Shown: positions 33,148 to 34,347 of the stretch, one piece after another | How positions within the stretch are numbered: position 1 is the first letter of the stretch | Layout of the letters: every line of letters starts with the position of its first letter | Assembly: GCA_900318935.1 (NCBI GenBank) | Contig: ONMP01000029.1 | Location: 1 to 34,347, forward strand | DNA from: an uncultured Actinomycetes bacterium | GTDB lineage: Bacteria; Actinomycetota; Coriobacteriia; Coriobacteriales; Atopobiaceae | Length of the DNA stretch: 34,347 bases | Direction: 5' to 3' | The notes under the pieces: model-generated | What the model saw: the letters and a program-made list of their open reading frames with translations, nothing else | Database searches by the model: none | What the model was told of the DNA's origin: nothing | Position numbers and translations under genes: made by a program

Positions 33148-33838
33148 ACCCGATCGCCTCCAAGTTCTTCCGAATCTGCTCTTGCAAGCGGTTCGACTCC
33201 TCGAAGCACTTGGCAAGCTCGCCGGTCAGACGTGCCATCTTTTCCTCGAAGGGCTCACCGTCGTCCTCCTCGTCCCTGATGCCTACGTAGCGGCCAGGCG
33301 TGAGGATGTACTCCTGCTTGGCGATGTCCTCGATGTCAACGGCCGCGCAAAAGCCCTTCTCGTCTTCCAGCTCGCCCCTGCGGAAGGCGTCGAACGCCTT
33401 GGCTACTTTGGCAATGTCCTCGTCGGTGAACTCGCGCAGCCTGCGACTCACCATGGTGCCCATCTCTCGAGCGTCAACGAAGAGCGTCTTGCGCTGACGA
33501 CCTGGCTCCTTGCTTATGATCCAGAGGCTCACGGGGATACCCGTGCTGTAGAAGAGGCGGTCCGACATGGCAACGATACCCTCGACCAGCCCCGCCTCGA
33601 CGATGGCCCTGCGGATGCTTCCCTCGTTGTTCGTCTGCGAAGACAGTGAGCCATTGGCAAGGACCATTCCCATGTGTCCGCCCTGCGCAAGGTGGTGAAT
33701 CATGTGTTGCATCCAGGCGAAGTTCGCGTTGCCAGCAGGCGGCGTTGCGAACTCCCACCTCGGGTCCTCGGTCAGCTGGTCACCACCCCAGTCCTTCATG
33801 TTGAACGGCGGGTTAGCAAGTACAAAGTCTATCCCTCT
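33137..33838 (-). pseudogene. hsdM: HsdM (type I N6-adenine methyltransferase), 5'-truncated
   Basis: About 233 codons remain. The adenine methylase motif IV, ANPPFNMKDWGG, is at the upstream end, followed by FAWMQHMIHHLA, GGHMGMVLANGSLSS and a C-terminal coiled coil (EKMARLTGELAKCFEE). The first half, with the HsdM N-terminal domain and SAM motif I, is missing; a 31-nt-arm inverted repeat lies just upstream. It overlaps hsdS by 11 bp. Confidence 0.82.
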
Positions 33839-33855
33839 CGCAGATTTGATACAAT

Positions 33856-33930
33856 AAAACGATGAACCCCTTTGAACCCTCCCCCCAACGTGTGATTGTA
33901 AGGGGAGAATTCAAAAGGATTCATCGTTTT
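33856..33930. repeat. 31-nt-arm imperfect inverted repeat
   Basis: AAAACGATGAACCCCTTTGA... (33856-33886) and its near inverse ending TTCATCGTTTT (33900-33930) are separated by 13 nt. The few mismatches are transitions. It is noncoding and located at the broken 5' end of hsdM, so it may be a miniature element that caused or marks the truncation. Confidence 0.75.
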
Positions 33931-34347
33931 GAATGCCGACATATTGAAGCGATATATTCCCTTGTACCGGATGGCACGAGGAAATGAAATAGATAGTCAT
34001 TCTTCGTGCCTGTTCGCAAAAATGCGGTCAGGAACATATCCACGATTCTGCCTGTTCGCACTTTTGGCTCCAGGAACATATCCACGGTTTTTAGGTTCGC
34101 AAGGAACATATCCACCGGTTTTTGCCCATTGGACGTTCGTGGGAACATGTCGAGCAGAACACAAACTCCACATTCAATACTCTCCACCTGTCGTGCATCA
34201 GTAAAAATGCCGAATCTGATGCTGACTTTGTCTGTACTCTCTTTCGCGGATAATACATCGCACAGGAACTCACTGATCAACCGCTCATAATCATCCTGAT
34301 GTGGGCAGTATAACAGGAAGATGTCGTCTTCCTCTCTGCAGCTGATC
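33921..34347 (-). pseudogene. Partial unidentified gene running off the window, 3' end replaced by repeats
   Basis: The minus-strand frame is open from the window edge (34347). The first ~60 codons look like a real protein (EDDIFLLYCPHQDDYERLIS; KVSIRFGIFTDARQVESIE). From about 34160 the same frame passes through the GGAACATATCCAC repeats, giving VDMFL three times, and stops at 33921. The true C-terminus is probably lost. The family is not recognised. Confidence 0.4.
34031..34153. repeat. GGAACATATCCAC repeats, IS21-like element end
   Basis: GGAACATATCCAC occurs at 34031-34043, 34073-34085 and 34103-34115, with a diverged copy at 34142-34153. Multiple short repeats of this kind (GTGGA.ATGTTCC on the other strand) are typical of the ends of IS21-family elements, where they bind the IstA transposase. 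No istA or istB gene is present, so this is at most an orphan end. Confidence 0.5.

Noticed and set aside
32254-33216. Single 320-codon minus-strand protein covering HsdS and beyond
   Set aside because: Only its first ~79 usable codons are HsdS-like; the rest is antisense to the IS3 transposase.

Overview
The window is GC-rich chromosomal DNA from a Gram-positive-like anaerobe. The gene families (paired 2-hydroxyacyl-CoA dehydratase-type proteins with an activase, a 6-phospho-beta-glucosidase, AAA-ATPase/PD-(D/E)XK proteins, InlB-type repeat surface proteins) and the many short palindromic repeats suggest Coriobacteriia, perhaps an Olsenella/Atopobium relative. That placement is an inference from gene style only; the window has no rRNA or marker gene.

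Layout. 1-600: minus-strand gene remnants and a terminator. 602-2185: AAA-ATPase/PD-(D/E)XK protein. 2606-3301: seven-helix membrane protein. 3459-4902: two linked minus-strand genes of unknown function, preceded by a 117-bp palindromic element. 5062-6878: a divergent SDR dehydrogenase and LysR regulator. 7070-7726: unknown protein. 8137-9573: GH1 6-phospho-beta-glucosidase. 9855-11258: a Vsr/DUF559-like nuclease gene bracketed by two pairs of near-identical palindromes. 11507-12753: nitroreductase plus Rrf2 regulator. 12813-13592: ZIP metal transporter. 13786-14390: a Phd/ParE-type toxin-antitoxin pair with a palindromic operator. 14298-17204: a large secreted repeat protein whose 3' end runs through a decayed palindrome into the toxin gene. 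17657-19351: EAL phosphodiesterase with degenerate GGDEF domains. 19447-20001: anchored Cys-rich small protein.

20172-27518 is one long plus-strand operon: two 2-hydroxyacyl-CoA dehydratase/double-cubane-type subunits, a NapH-like membrane ferredoxin, the ATP-dependent activase, a DsbD_2/UreH-like membrane protein, and an OmpR/histidine kinase pair. It reads as a self-contained, signal-regulated low-potential reduction system. One dehydratase-type subunit has lost every canonical cluster cysteine and the other keeps them.

27581-34347 is accessory DNA: a YafQ/DinJ toxin-antitoxin pair, a small protein with a Gly-Gly leader-like motif, an isoprenylcysteine-type methyltransferase, a tRNA-Met 3' fragment beside a truncated integrase (an old attachment site), a DUF3800 gene preceded by a probable structured RNA and a strong terminator, small membrane proteins, a truncated IS3 element, fragments of a type I restriction-modification system (HsdS and HsdM), a 31-nt-arm hairpin and an IS21-like repeat cluster.

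The strongest candidates for undescribed biology are: (1) the TACGCACA...TGTGCGTA palindromes, usually in pairs about 70 bp apart at 3' ends of minus-strand genes, including the pairs that frame the nuclease gene; (2) the promoter-RNA-terminator-DUF3800 cassette; and (3) the asymmetric double-cubane-type redox operon.
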